In this document: in pieces, positions 48,255 through 56,141 of the stretch
Position numbering within the stretch: the first letter of the stretch is position 1
How the letters are laid out: each line of letters opens with the position of its first letter
Assembly: GCA_001871115.1 (NCBI GenBank)
Contig: MNUR01000083.1
Coordinates: 1 to 56,141, forward strand
Direction of reading: 5' to 3'
Length of the DNA: 56,141 bases
Source of the DNA: Elusimicrobia bacterium CG1_02_56_21
GTDB taxonomy: Bacteria; Elusimicrobiota; Elusimicrobia; Elusimicrobiales; UBA9959
Made by a program: the position numbers and the translations under genes
The notes under the pieces: generated by a model
Database searches by the model: none
What the model was told of the DNA's origin: nothing
Seen by the model: only the letters and a program-made list of their open reading frames with translations

Positions 48255-50222
48255 TTAAAATTTATATGAGAGCCTGGCCCGTACTTCTCTTGAGGCGGCT
48301 GGCAGCGGGGAATGCCCCCCGTTATACGGCTGTGCATAGGAATAGCCGGAGTCCAGAATGTCGTAGACTCCAAGACCCGCGTCCATTCTTCCTCCTATAA
48401 GATTCCTGCGTGAAAAATAAATATTGGCCAGGAGGGTATCTTCGGAGCCGCGGATTTGCCCGATGGCGGAGTAACCGCGCCTGCCGGAATAGTACGCCGC
48501 GGAAGGGTTGACGGTAAAATCCCGGGCGAGATTAAAGCTGGAGTTCAGAGTGAACTTGTGGGGGGCGAATCCCAGCATAGTGTCGCTGCCGGCGCCGGGA
48601 TTGTAAAAGCCGGCGCCGTCGTTGGTAGCCGCGTAATATGAATAGTTTAAATCGGCATAGCCCCATTCTTTTTTCAGGAGCACGGTCAGTTCTAAACCTT
48701 TTGTCCCGGATTCGCCGTAATTGCCGTAAGGCGCGGCAATGTTGAGCGGATAGTAAACTATAGGGTCTTTGATCGTTATTGTGAAGGCGTTTGCGGACAT
48801 GAATAAACTGTCAGTCATTTTATATCCTGCCTCAAATTCGATTACGGAAGTTTTCTCCGGCGCCAGGTCCGGGTTGGCTTCAAGATTGTCTATGCCGGGG
48901 GCGCGGAAGGATCTGCTGTAAATAGCTTTAAAATGCAAGCGGTCGTAAACCTTGGTCCAGGCCAGTCTTGGAGAAAAAGCCGAATCGAACTTTTCATGCT
49001 TGTCGTACCTGGCTCCTGCTGAAATTGTACCGAAGGGATATTCTGTTACTGCTTCTGCGAAGAAAGCCCTGTTGGAATAACGGATGGTCTTTTTTCCGTT
49101 CTTGAAGTACATCGGTATGGCGTCCCATAACAAAGGGGTAGTGTCTGCGAGTATGGCTGTATCCTGCGACAGCTCAATTCCGCCTGTTAATTTAAGACGC
49201 TCCGAGGGCGAATATGCGGCTGTGAGCGTTGCCTCGGTATAGTGGCTGCTTTTATCCCTGGGGTATTCAACGGGGTCGTATCCGTTAAAAGGCTCCTGGT
49301 AGCTGTATTTTAAGGAGGGGACCAGGGTGATATTTTCCGCAAGCCGGAAACTGCGGCTTGCTCCGGCGAAATAAGCGTCGTATTTCCTGGGGAGGGGCCG
49401 GGGCAGGATAGTGCTGTCGTAATGGTCCTGCTGGGTTGTGCGGTACAGGTCGGCTATCAGCCGCAGGTCCACTAGCCGGCTTTTTAGTCCTATGTTCAGG
49501 TTTCTCGAGCGTATCTTAGAGGCGTCTTTCATTGAATAGGACCCGCCGTTAAAATCCGCATAGCGCCTGTCGCTTCTGTTGAAATCCCCGTAATAAGCCT
49601 GCGCCGAGAGTTCTCCGCCCTCAAAGACCTTGCCGAAAGCGAGGTTCCCGGTCCGCCCTCCATAGGTTTTGGCCATATAGCCGTAAGAGAGGGCGGCTTC
49701 CGTTCCGTTTATGGATTTCGGGCTCCTGGTAGTTATCTTGATAACTCCGAGTTCCGCGAAGCCGCCGTAAATTGCCGAGCCCGGGCCTCTTATAACCTCT
49801 ATTTTTTCCACCTGCTCTATGGGGAACCTCATTATCTGGGAACTGCCGAAGAAGGGTTCATTATAGTGCTGGCCGTCCACCAGAAAAAGCACTTTCCCTT
49901 CCAGGCTCCAGTTTCCCCTGACGCCTACGCCAAGGCTGCTCTCCACATCTACACCGAAGTCCAGGCCGGGGATCAGTCTCAGAGCGTCGACCAGGTTCCT
50001 GGCTCCGCAATTCTGGATCTCTTCCCGGGTTATAACGGTAATTATGCCGGGGGCTTCCCGGAGGGGGGAATTCAGCCTGGAAGCTACCGCTGTCCTGATA
50101 TTAAGGATATCCTCAAGCGAGGCCCTTTCAAAATCAAAGAACTCCAGGTCGGCCGACGGGGCGGCCAGAGCTGTACTCCCTGCGAGCAGGATTGTAAACA
50201 GAATTAATAACGAGTATTTCAA
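48255..50222 (-). CDS. TonB-dependent outer-membrane receptor
   Basis: The 655-residue receptor has a signal peptide (LLILFTILLAGSTALAAP). The preplug segment FDFERASLEDILNIRTAVASRL is typical of small TonB receptors found with signalling genes, and the plug contains APGIITVITREEIQNCGARNLVDALRLIPGLD (cited in pieces). A 22-strand barrel ends in aromatic Phe (ARLSYKF). Start: the longest frame begins at 50426, but TTG at 50222 follows AGGGGGA by six bases and begins the signal peptide, so it is preferred. It is second in an operon after an Rcp1-like regulator and before the binding protein and kinase. Ligand unknown; no cobalamin riboswitch precedes it, so BtuB is unlikely. Confidence 0.88.
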   Translation of the reverse strand: MKYSLLILFTILLAGSTALAAPSADLEFFDFERASLEDILNIRTAVASRLNSPLREAPGIITVITREEIQNCGARNLVDALRLIPGLDFGVDVESSLGVGVRGNWSLEGKVLFLVDGQHYNEPFFGSSQIMRFPIEQVEKIEVIRGPGSAIYGGFAELGVIKITTRSPKSINGTEAALSYGYMAKTYGGRTGNLAFGKVFEGGELSAQAYYGDFNRSDRRYADFNGGSYSMKDASKIRSRNLNIGLKSRLVDLRLIADLYRTTQQDHYDSTILPRPLPRKYDAYFAGASRSFRLAENITLVPSLKYSYQEPFNGYDPVEYPRDKSSHYTEATLTAAYSPSERLKLTGGIELSQDTAILADTTPLLWDAIPMYFKNGKKTIRYSNRAFFAEAVTEYPFGTISAGARYDKHEKFDSAFSPRLAWTKVYDRLHFKAIYSRSFRAPGIDNLEANPDLAPEKTSVIEFEAGYKMTDSLFMSANAFTITIKDPIVYYPLNIAAPYGNYGESGTKGLELTVLLKKEWGYADLNYSYYAATNDGAGFYNPGAGSDTMLGFAPHKFTLNSSFNLARDFTVNPSAAYYSGRRGYSAIGQIRGSEDTLLANIYFSRRNLIGGRMDAGLGVYDILDSGYSYAQPYNGGHSPLPAASREVRARLSYKF

Positions 50223-50281
50223 CTGTCCCCCTGATGTCTTATGCTGAGATCCGGCCCCGGGCGCCTGCTTACCGGCCGCGG

Positions 50282-50734
50282 TTATTTCTTTTTCTGCGCT
50301 TTCTTGCCGCCGGTCTCCAGTTTTACCACCGAGAACCAGAATTCCTCTATGAGGTTTACTATGGTGATGAAGGAATTGAAATCCACCGGTTTGACTATAT
50401 AGCAGTTCGCGCCTTCGGCGTAGCACTTTGAGATCTCGGTTTCCTCTTCGGAGGAGGTCAGGACCACTACCGGTATGGATCTAAGCGCATTATCGGTTTT
50501 AATTTCGCGCAGAACCTCGCCGCCTGCGAGCTTGGGCAGGTTCAGGTCCAGCAGGACCAGGTCGGGCTTTTCGGCTTTCTGGTACGGAGTTTCTTTCTTA
50601 AGGTATTTAAGGGCTTTTTCTCCGTCGTCCAGGGCCGTCAGTTCTATTGAAAGCTTTGAGGCGGCCAGGGCCTGCCTTGTTAACTCGGTATCTCCCGGAT
50701 TGTCTTCAATGAGCAGTACCTGTATTTGTTTCAT
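50282..50734 (-). CDS. Rcp1-like single-domain response regulator
   Basis: The 150-residue receiver-only protein starts QIQVLLIEDNPGDTELTRQAL, has the phospho-acceptor Asp in LVLLDLNLPKLAGGEVL, VVLTSSEE with the conserved Ser/Thr, and the Lys in YIVKPVDFNSF. The NPGD and KPVDF segments define the Rcp1 subgroup that pairs with phytochrome-like kinases. It lacks an output domain, so it acts by protein contact. It heads the minus-strand operon with the TonB receptor, binding protein and cognate-type kinase. GAGGGA lies seven bases upstream of the ATG; a TATAAT near 50775 on the minus strand is a possible -10. Confidence 0.9.
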   Translation of the reverse strand: MKQIQVLLIEDNPGDTELTRQALAASKLSIELTALDDGEKALKYLKKETPYQKAEKPDLVLLDLNLPKLAGGEVLREIKTDNALRSIPVVVLTSSEEETEISKCYAEGANCYIVKPVDFNSFITIVNLIEEFWFSVVKLETGGKKAQKKK

Positions 50735-50853
50735 CGTAAGTCCCTCAAAGTTGTATTGCGCGCCGCGCGGTTTATATATTATACAATAAACAGCCGTGCC
50801 GGGAGCCTGCGCTCTGTTGACCGTCCGCCGGACTTATGGCAGAATATCTTTAA

Positions 50854-51951
50854 ATGAAGACCTTTTCTAAAACCCGCCGGCCCGGGCCGCCGGCTCCCGT
50901 CTCCGGAACGGCGCTCGGAGACAGCGGCCTGTACGCCCTTCTCTTCGGCCAGGCCCGCGATTCGATCATCGTGCTTGAGCTGCCTTCTTCAGGGGTTCCC
51001 GTAATAAGGGACGCCAACCCCGCGGCTCTCGCGCTCCACGGCTATTCAATGGGAGAACTCGTAGGAAAGCCGATTACGGTTCTCGGGGCTTCCCCCAACC
51101 GCAGCCGGTTTCCGGGCCGTAAAAGCAGCGGCAGTACTATTTTCGAAGTAAGGCAGAAACGCCGGGACGGAACGCTACTTGTAACCGAGGTGACGGCGCG
51201 CAATGTCAGGCAGGGAGCGGTCCTTTACGGCATCCTGATAGAGCGGGATATAACGCGCCGCACCGAGCTGGAGGAAGAGGGGCGGCAGGTGTCGGCCCGC
51301 ATCATGCTGGCCAGGGAAGCCGAAAAAAAGAGGCTCGCCGCCTCCCTGCACGACGCGATAGGCGCGATGCAGGTGGGAATGTCCTCGGCGCTGCTGCTGG
51401 TTGAAGCAGAGGTCCGGCAGGGGAAAAAAAGGCGGGCTTATGCCCGCATTGCCGAGGCCCGCGGACTTCTTAAGAAAGTTACTTCCGACCTTAAAGGGGC
51501 TTGTGTCGAGAGCTGGCCGCCCGGGCTTTCTGTTTCCGGCCTGGGCTCGGCGCTGCACGAACTCCTTACGCGGTTTTCCCTTCGCTCCGGTATAAGCGTG
51601 CACGAGGATAAGGCTTCCTACCGGGAATCCGGTACTGAGAGCCCGCTCGATATAATAATTTACCGGCTGGCGCAGGAAGCTCTCAATAACGCAGAAAAAC
51701 ATTCCGGCGCGGGGAACCTGTATTTTGAACTGGGAGTTGACAGCGGCTGGCTGAAACTTTCAGTGCGGGACGACGGACGGGGTTTTGACATGGGGAAAAC
51801 CAAAAATAAAAAAAACAGCCTGGGGCTTAAAATAATGGCCGAGGCAGCAGAGTCGGCGGGAGGCTATTTTTCTTTCTATTCCAAGCCCGGCGACGGGACC
51901 CTTGTTAAAGCCGAATTGCCCATCCCCAAAGGGCCGGGGACGCTCCTATGA
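50854..51951 (+). CDS. Soluble PAS sensor histidine kinase, NarX/HisKA_3 type
   Basis: The 365-residue kinase lacks membrane helices. A PAS domain covers about residues 30-150 (RDSIIVLELPSSGVPVIRDANPAALALHGYSMGELVGKPI). The HisKA_3 dimerisation helix AREAEKKRLAASLHDAIGAMQVGMSSALLLVEA holds the phospho-acceptor His. HATPase motifs are EALNNAEKHSGA and DDGRGFDM. It is paired with the NarL-family regulator gene that overlaps its stop by four bases. The start has no clear Shine-Dalgarno sequence. It is divergent from the Rcp1/TonB operon. Confidence 0.9.
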   Translation: MKTFSKTRRPGPPAPVSGTALGDSGLYALLFGQARDSIIVLELPSSGVPVIRDANPAALALHGYSMGELVGKPITVLGASPNRSRFPGRKSSGSTIFEVRQKRRDGTLLVTEVTARNVRQGAVLYGILIERDITRRTELEEEGRQVSARIMLAREAEKKRLAASLHDAIGAMQVGMSSALLLVEAEVRQGKKRRAYARIAEARGLLKKVTSDLKGACVESWPPGLSVSGLGSALHELLTRFSLRSGISVHEDKASYRESGTESPLDIIIYRLAQEALNNAEKHSGAGNLYFELGVDSGWLKLSVRDDGRGFDMGKTKNKKNSLGLKIMAEAAESAGGYFSFYSKPGDGTLVKAELPIPKGPGTLL

Positions 51952-52613
51952 CCTTAGCCCCGCGTATCCGGGTAATCATAGCCGACGACCATCCTCTGGT
52001 AATAGAGGGACTGAAAGCGGTCCTTAAGAAGACAGCCCCGGATATAGTAGTCTGCGGCGAGGCCGGCGACGGCCTGGGGGCCCTTGCCCTCGCGCGCCGT
52101 TGTCCTGCGGATATCTACGTGCTGGATATTTCCATGCCCGGCCTTAACGGCCTGGAGGCTATGGCGCGCCTGCTTATTAAGGACGCCAAAGCGCGGGTCA
52201 TAATGCTCAGTATGCATGATGACAAGCCCACAATAGAGAAAGCGCTGCGGGCCGGCGCGAAAGGGTACCTTGTAAAAGAAAGCGCGGCCGAAGAGATAGC
52301 GCGGGCGCTCCGCACTGTGCACCGGGGGCAGCGTTATCTAAGCCCTTCCGTTTCGGCTATGCTTGAAGCCGCCTGGCCCGGCCGTCCGCGGAAGGGGGCA
52401 AAAGACCGGGACTGGTCCCGGCTTACCGGCAAAGAAACGGAGATAGTGCGCCTGATAGCCCTCGGCCTGGGCAATAAGCAGATCGCGTCCAGGCTTTCTA
52501 TTTCCGGCAGTACGGTTTCGGTTCACCGGCGCAATATCTCCCGGAAACTGGACATCCATAAACAGACCGACCTGGTGCGCTACGCCATCCGCGAAGGTCT
52601 TTCCAGGCCGTAA
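51948..52613 (+). CDS. NarL/FixJ-family response regulator
   Basis: The 221-residue transcription factor has a receiver domain (IADDHPLVIEGLKAVL, phospho-Asp in YVLDISMPGLNG, MLSMHDDKPT, and the Lys in GYLVKESAAEEI). A C-terminal LuxR helix-turn-helix follows (LTGKETEIVRLIALGLGNKQIASRLSISGSTVSVHRRNI). The ATGA overlap with the PAS-kinase gene marks a two-component pair. An intrinsic terminator follows about 110 bases downstream. Targets are unknown. Confidence 0.93.
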   Translation: MTLAPRIRVIIADDHPLVIEGLKAVLKKTAPDIVVCGEAGDGLGALALARRCPADIYVLDISMPGLNGLEAMARLLIKDAKARVIMLSMHDDKPTIEKALRAGAKGYLVKESAAEEIARALRTVHRGQRYLSPSVSAMLEAAWPGRPRKGAKDRDWSRLTGKETEIVRLIALGLGNKQIASRLSISGSTVSVHRRNISRKLDIHKQTDLVRYAIREGLSRP

Positions 52614-52721
52614 ACGGCTGTTTTCCTATCTACCCTGTTCAGGGTATTTAAACTATCAATTGAATCAGGTAATCTTATATAGACATGGGCCCTCGCCTTT
52701 GGCGGCCAACCGCTGTCTTGT

Positions 52722-52759
52722 GGCGGCCGTCCCGGGGGGTGACGGCCGTCCCATTTTTA
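52722..52759 (+). terminator. Intrinsic terminator after the NarL-type regulator
   Basis: GGCGGCCGTC (from 52722) pairs with GACGGCCGTC (52741-52750), ten base pairs with one G-T, around a nine-base loop, then CCATTTTTAT. It lies between the regulator and the next kinase, which argues that the kinase starts downstream of it. Confidence 0.8.
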
Positions 52760-52785
52760 TTCTTAAGCGGGGATGGATTGACTTG

Positions 52786-54051
52786 ATGAAAGGCGGAACT
52801 GCGGTAATATGTCCGGAACTGGTCCGGAGGAATATGGCTATTGCAGCCTGCCTGGGCCTGGCCGGGGCCGGTCTCTGTCTTCTGCCCAGGTCCCCGTTCG
52901 GCTGCGTTTTCTCGTACTGCGCCCTGATTTCAGGGTTGCTCCATCTCCTGGCTTTTTCCGCTTTCCGTCGTTTTAAGAATAAACCTGCTTTCTTTATTTT
53001 CATAAGCTGGTTCAATGTGGGACTGCTGGCCGTCGCCGTCAGCGATACGGGCGGGATCTTCTCTCCTTTCGTTTTTCTTTTCTTCTGGGTTATGGTTTCC
53101 GAGGCGATCTACGGTATCAAGGACTCCTGGCTGCCTTTTTTTGCCGGGGCCTGCTACCTGGCGGCGGTATACGGAGACCTCCCGAAACTTATAGGCCGGC
53201 CTCACGGCAGTCCTGTCTTTAATTACGAAAGCGGCATTGCCGCTATAATAGTTTCCGGGATCGTCTGCGCGTTCATCCTTATGGCGGGGCTGAGGTCCAG
53301 GTATATAATAAGCGCGGTGCTGGCAAAGCTTGAAATGTCCCGTATGAAGCAGGAAGAACTTGGGAGAAAGTGCAGCGAGATGAGCCCCTATTCCCAGATA
53401 GGGAAGGCCGTACACCGTATAGCGCATGATCTGCGCACCCCGCTGGCTTCGGCCCTGGGCTATCTTGACTTTAAAATAACCAAAACCTCCGACCCGGACG
53501 ACCAGGAAATCCTGAAATATATACGTGAAAGTCTTGAGCAGATGTCTTCTATGATGACGCAGATAACCTGCTACGGCCGCCGCTCCGAACTAAAAAAAGA
53601 GCGGTTCTGCCTTAAGACGCTCCTGGCCGGGATTAAAACCATCCTGGCTTTTCACCCCTCGGCGGCCGGCGTTCAGTTTGTTTCAGCGTCGCCGGAAGGA
53701 GATGTATATGTGGAGCTGCCGAGGTACGAACTGCAGCTGGCTTTATTCAATGTAATAAAGAATTCTCTGGAAGCGGTTGCCGAGCGGGCTGAAAAAAAGG
53801 TAAATATTATTCTGAGGACTACTGTCAGCCACGCGGAGATAGAGGTTTCCGACTCCGGCCCGGGCCTTAAGGAGCAAATACTGGAAGCGGTTGCCCGCGG
53901 AGGGGAGACAACGAAGCCCGACGGAACCGGGGTAGGACTCGCTATTGCGAGTGATTTTATACATGAGCAGGGCGGAACTTTTGAAATAGGGAACTCTCCG
54001 GACTCCGGGGCCCTCGTCAGGATAAGACTGCCCCTGCACTCCGCTGCTTAG
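52786..54051 (+). CDS. Membrane sensor histidine kinase
   Basis: The kinase of about 421 residues has five or six helices (residues 15-165 of this reading), a coiled-coil linker, and a DHp domain with His in HRIAHDLRTPLASALGYLDF. A HATPase domain (NVIKNSLEAVAERA, SDSGPGLKEQI, GTGVGLAIASDFIHEQGG) follows. The frame is open from a TTG at 52660, but that region contains the terminator at 52722-52759, so the first ATG after it (52786) is preferred; TTG 52783 is also possible. The membrane segment GGIFSPFVFLFFWVMVSEAIYG recurs in the next kinase. No cognate regulator is adjacent. Confidence 0.85.
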   Translation: MKGGTAVICPELVRRNMAIAACLGLAGAGLCLLPRSPFGCVFSYCALISGLLHLLAFSAFRRFKNKPAFFIFISWFNVGLLAVAVSDTGGIFSPFVFLFFWVMVSEAIYGIKDSWLPFFAGACYLAAVYGDLPKLIGRPHGSPVFNYESGIAAIIVSGIVCAFILMAGLRSRYIISAVLAKLEMSRMKQEELGRKCSEMSPYSQIGKAVHRIAHDLRTPLASALGYLDFKITKTSDPDDQEILKYIRESLEQMSSMMTQITCYGRRSELKKERFCLKTLLAGIKTILAFHPSAAGVQFVSASPEGDVYVELPRYELQLALFNVIKNSLEAVAERAEKKVNIILRTTVSHAEIEVSDSGPGLKEQILEAVARGGETTKPDGTGVGLAIASDFIHEQGGTFEIGNSPDSGALVRIRLPLHSAA

Positions 54052-54067
54052 CACCCTGCGCATTCTT

Positions 54068-55339
54068 ATGAGCCATAGCGACTACGGATTTAAGGTTAAA
54101 AAGCTGATGAAGCAGCAGGCCCTGCTTTCCGGTCTTGGGTCTTTATTTTCAGGGTTTATTTATTTCGCGGTGGATTTCCCTTTCCCGGAGATCATCGCCG
54201 GCATAGCCTTCCTGGCAGCGGCCTGCTATTTCGCCTACTATTTCTTTTTCGATCTTATCTGCGTTACCTGCCATGAAAGCGCCGGCGCCGCGCTGAGCGT
54301 TATGGGGATATTGGCTCTTACGCTGGTGGTGCATTTCAGCGGCGGGATAGTTTCGCCTTTTATATTTTTCTATTTCACCATACTTATCCTGGAAGCCCTC
54401 TATGGCCTCAGGAACCCTTATACACTGCCTACGGCGCTGGGCGGCTATTTGCTGGTAGTGGCCGGGCAGTTCTCGGGCTTCCTGGAAAATAATAATCTCT
54501 GGGCGCTGGAGTTCTACAGCAGCCCTACCGCCACTTTTCTGATGGCGGGCGTCACTGCCTTTAATATCGGGCTTACCCGCCGCCTGACCAGGCTGATAGT
54601 TAATAATCTGCGCACCAGCCTGGAGCAGGAAGCCGGCGAGAAAGAAGCCCTGCTGCGGAAGTTCTCAGAGCTCAATTCTACGCTCCAGATAGGCGTGCTG
54701 GCCCACCGTATAGCGCACGACCTGCGCGGGCCCATAGCCTGCATCTCGGGATATATACAGATAGAAATGACCAGGGAGAAGAGCCCGGAGGACCGTGAGG
54801 TTCTCAAAGACCTGGATGAAACTGTAACAGCCATGTCCGAGTCCCTGTTCGGGATCACCCGCTTCGGCAAGGCCGGCGGGCCCACCAGCGAAAAGATAGT
54901 GATAAAAGATTTTATGCGCGACCTGCTGGCTATAGCGACTTATTCGCCGCTGGCAAAGGGAGTGAAATTTGAGACCGTTTGCCCCGGGACCCTGAAGGCC
55001 AGCGTTAACGCTTCCCGCGCGGACCTGCAGCAGGCTTATTTTAATATTATCAAGAACGCCGTAGAGGCCGTGAGCGATAATACTGACGAGAAAAAAATAC
55101 TGATAGAGATAGCCCAGGAAGGGAAGGATGTGAAAGTTTCGGTTTCCGATAACGGCCCCGGTATCTCCGAGGACGTGCTTAAGACGGTATTTAGAAAATC
55201 CATAACTACCAAAAAAGAAGGCACCGGGGTAGGTTTGCTGATAACCCGCGACCTTCTGGTCCGCAACAGCGGGGAAATAAAGCTGCACAACCGCAAAGAA
55301 GGCGGACTGGCCGTAGTAACCTGCCTGACCGCTGCCTGA
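54068..55339 (+). CDS. Membrane sensor histidine kinase, paralogue of the preceding
   Basis: The 423-residue kinase has the same plan as its upstream neighbour: five or six helices in the first 175 residues, with GGIVSPFIFFYFTILILEALYG matching the neighbour's GGIFSPF segment. A coiled-coil and DHp follow, with phospho-acceptor His in HRIAHDLRGPIACISGYI. HATPase motifs are NIIKNAVEAVSDNT, SDNGPGISED and GTGVGLLITRDLLVRNSG. It begins 16 bases after the preceding gene, without a clear Shine-Dalgarno sequence, so a duplicated co-transcribed pair is likely. No regulator gene is adjacent. Confidence 0.88.
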   Translation: MSHSDYGFKVKKLMKQQALLSGLGSLFSGFIYFAVDFPFPEIIAGIAFLAAACYFAYYFFFDLICVTCHESAGAALSVMGILALTLVVHFSGGIVSPFIFFYFTILILEALYGLRNPYTLPTALGGYLLVVAGQFSGFLENNNLWALEFYSSPTATFLMAGVTAFNIGLTRRLTRLIVNNLRTSLEQEAGEKEALLRKFSELNSTLQIGVLAHRIAHDLRGPIACISGYIQIEMTREKSPEDREVLKDLDETVTAMSESLFGITRFGKAGGPTSEKIVIKDFMRDLLAIATYSPLAKGVKFETVCPGTLKASVNASRADLQQAYFNIIKNAVEAVSDNTDEKKILIEIAQEGKDVKVSVSDNGPGISEDVLKTVFRKSITTKKEGTGVGLLITRDLLVRNSGEIKLHNRKEGGLAVVTCLTAA

Positions 55340-55390
55340 CCTCCCGGTTTATGGCTTTAGGCCTCCGGTATATGGCATAATCTAACTATA

Positions 55391-55535
55391 GCGCAGAAGG
55401 AACGGGGTGAGAATCCCCGGCTGCCCCGCAACGGTAATGCCGCAAGGCTTAGCCCGGTCTACTGCAACCCCCGCCGCTCCGGGGGAGATCCCGAGGGAGG
55501 TTTTAGGCCTTTTTCCCCGGGGAAGAGGTTTTTTT
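55391..55535 (+). ncRNA. Cobalamin riboswitch with intrinsic terminator
   Basis: The aptamer core reads GAACGGGGTGAGAATCCCC, then GCTGCCCCGCAACGGTAATG (the B12 core) and AGCCCGGTCTACTGC. The downstream hairpin CCCCCG-CCGCTC-CGGGGG (55468-55485) is the likely L13 partner. A terminator follows: CC...TTCCCC with GGGGAA...GG (55508-55528) and a T7 run at 55529-55535. CATAAT at 55376-55381 is a candidate -10. Cobalamin binding should stop transcription of the downstream binding-protein gene. Confidence 0.9.
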
Positions 55536-55572
55536 ATTTAAACTCGGCATATCGGAGGTTCGTAACAAATTT

Positions 55573-56141
55573 ATGAAACTTAATATTAAGTCTTTTCCGC
55601 TGCTCTGTGCCTTAACTCTATTCCTCCTCTGGTCCGCCCCGGGCCCCGCGCAGGCCAAGCGCCTTGTTTCGCTCATGCCTTCGTATACGGAGATAGTTTT
55701 TGAACTGGGGGCGGGCAATGACCTGGTGGGGGTTTCTAATTTCTGCAACTGGCCTCCGGAAGCGGAGAAGATTGAGAAGACCGGGGATTATCTGCGTCCG
55801 AATATTGAAAAGATCTATTCACTCAAGCCCGATACCGTGTTCTCCGGAGCCTGGGCCGGTCCCTCTACCACAAAGCAGCTTTCTTCGATGGGGATTAAAG
55901 TGGTTTCCCTGCCGGAAGAGAAAAGCGCGGCCGATATCTTTGCCACGGTCAGGCTTATAGCTTCGGAACTCGGGCTTAAACGCAGGGGCGAGGTCCTTAT
56001 CCGCAAACTTTCCGCCCTAATGCCCGGAAAATTCCCGGAGAAACCGCTGAAAGTTTACCTGGAGGCTGACGCGGGAGGATGGACCGCAGGGGGCCAGTCT
56101 TTCCTTACGGACGCCGTGCGGCTGGCAGGCGGCAGGAATAT
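55573..56141 (+). CDS. btuF: Cobalamin ABC transporter substrate-binding protein, BtuF-like (3' end outside window)
   Basis: About 189 residues are visible before the window ends. A signal peptide (about residues 1-28, FPLLCALTLFLLWSAPGPAQA) is followed by the periplasmic binding-protein fold of class III. Segments are RLVSLMPSYTEIVFELGAGNDLVGVSNFCNWP, then GDYLRPNIEKIYSLKPDTVFSG and VYLEADAGGWTAGGQSFLTDAVRLAGG, cited in pieces. These match BtuF/FecB-type vitamin B12 binders. The cobalamin riboswitch directly upstream supports B12. The ATG has GGAGG 14 bases upstream, a long spacing. The rest of the transporter presumably lies beyond the window. Confidence 0.9.
   Translation, partial: MKLNIKSFPLLCALTLFLLWSAPGPAQAKRLVSLMPSYTEIVFELGAGNDLVGVSNFCNWPPEAEKIEKTGDYLRPNIEKIYSLKPDTVFSGAWAGPSTTKQLSSMGIKVVSLPEEKSAADIFATVRLIASELGLKRRGEVLIRKLSALMPGKFPEKPLKVYLEADAGGWTAGGQSFLTDAVRLAGGRN

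Noticed and set aside
48255-50222. TonB receptor as a cobalamin receptor (BtuB)
   Set aside because: No riboswitch precedes it, and it is linked to signalling genes rather than to the BtuF-like gene.
1-56141. CRISPR array, prophage or insertion sequence
   Set aside because: No regularly spaced direct repeats, no phage structural or integrase genes, and no transposase found anywhere in the window.

Overview
The window (about 56 kb, roughly 57-58% G+C, dense coding on both strands) reads as a chromosomal segment of a Gram-negative-type bacterium. It carries lipopolysaccharide-style glycosyltransferases including a heptosyltransferase-family enzyme, an O-antigen ligase, a TonB-dependent receptor, UppP and a peptidoglycan amidase. 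A group 3b-type [NiFe] hydrogenase, a cyclic-2,3-diphosphoglycerate-synthetase-like GTPase between gap and pgk, and a Mrp/MinD-type partner of HypA point away from Proteobacteria toward an anaerobic or fermentative lineage. My best guess is Elusimicrobiota, as an inference from gene content only; no rRNA is present to confirm it.

Layout. 1-6.9 kb: capsule/O-antigen cassette for UDP-N-acetyl-L-fucosamine (FnlB-, FnlA- and FnlC-like), a WbuB-like glycosyltransferase, a polyprenyl-phosphate sugar-1-phosphate transferase and a convergent O-antigen ligase. 7.0-11.3 kb: gap, cDPGS-like gene, pgk, secG. 11.4-19.9 kb: a CNNM-CBS transporter with a fused PTS EIIA-like domain, tRNA-Leu(GAG), lysA, an amidase, a four-gene glycosyltransferase operon and tRNA-Ala(GGC). 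20.0-32.7 kb: glycogen/glucan phosphorylase, cold-shock protein, a response regulator with a metallo-beta-lactamase output, rsmD, a solo Fe-S PD-(D/E)XK nuclease, AI-2E-type permease, a histidine kinase, and a sixA-spoIID-uppP operon. 33.0-39.3 kb: hydrogenase hydBGDA with its maturation protease, NhaC and YbaB/EbfC. 39.4-44.3 kb: a secreted protein with a structured leader, a 660-base non-coding stretch holding a large palindrome, then an ECF sigma factor, a membrane anti-sigma candidate and three secreted proteins, two of which share a CpaB/RcpC-like domain. 44.4-45.5 kb: hypA and a MinD-type ATPase. 45.5-55.3 kb: signalling block: a response regulator, TonB receptor, ABC substrate-binding protein and histidine kinase operon; a divergent NarL-type two-component pair; two further membrane kinases. 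55.4 kb to the end: a cobalamin riboswitch with terminator and the start of a BtuF-like gene.

Three things cut across genes. First, a family of dispersed inverted-repeat elements (purine-rich left arm, a TTTGTAAG/TAGCCAATCCTCC core, pyrimidine-rich right arm) sits at gene ends. Second, at least six genes have a GTATAAT/GTAAAAT-like box ending 6-9 bases before the start codon and no Shine-Dalgarno sequence, suggesting leaderless mRNAs. Third, the signalling block links an outer-membrane receptor, a periplasmic binding protein, a Cache-type kinase and an Rcp1-like regulator without any transport permease. These, with the ECF/RcpC module, are the parts most likely to be undescribed.
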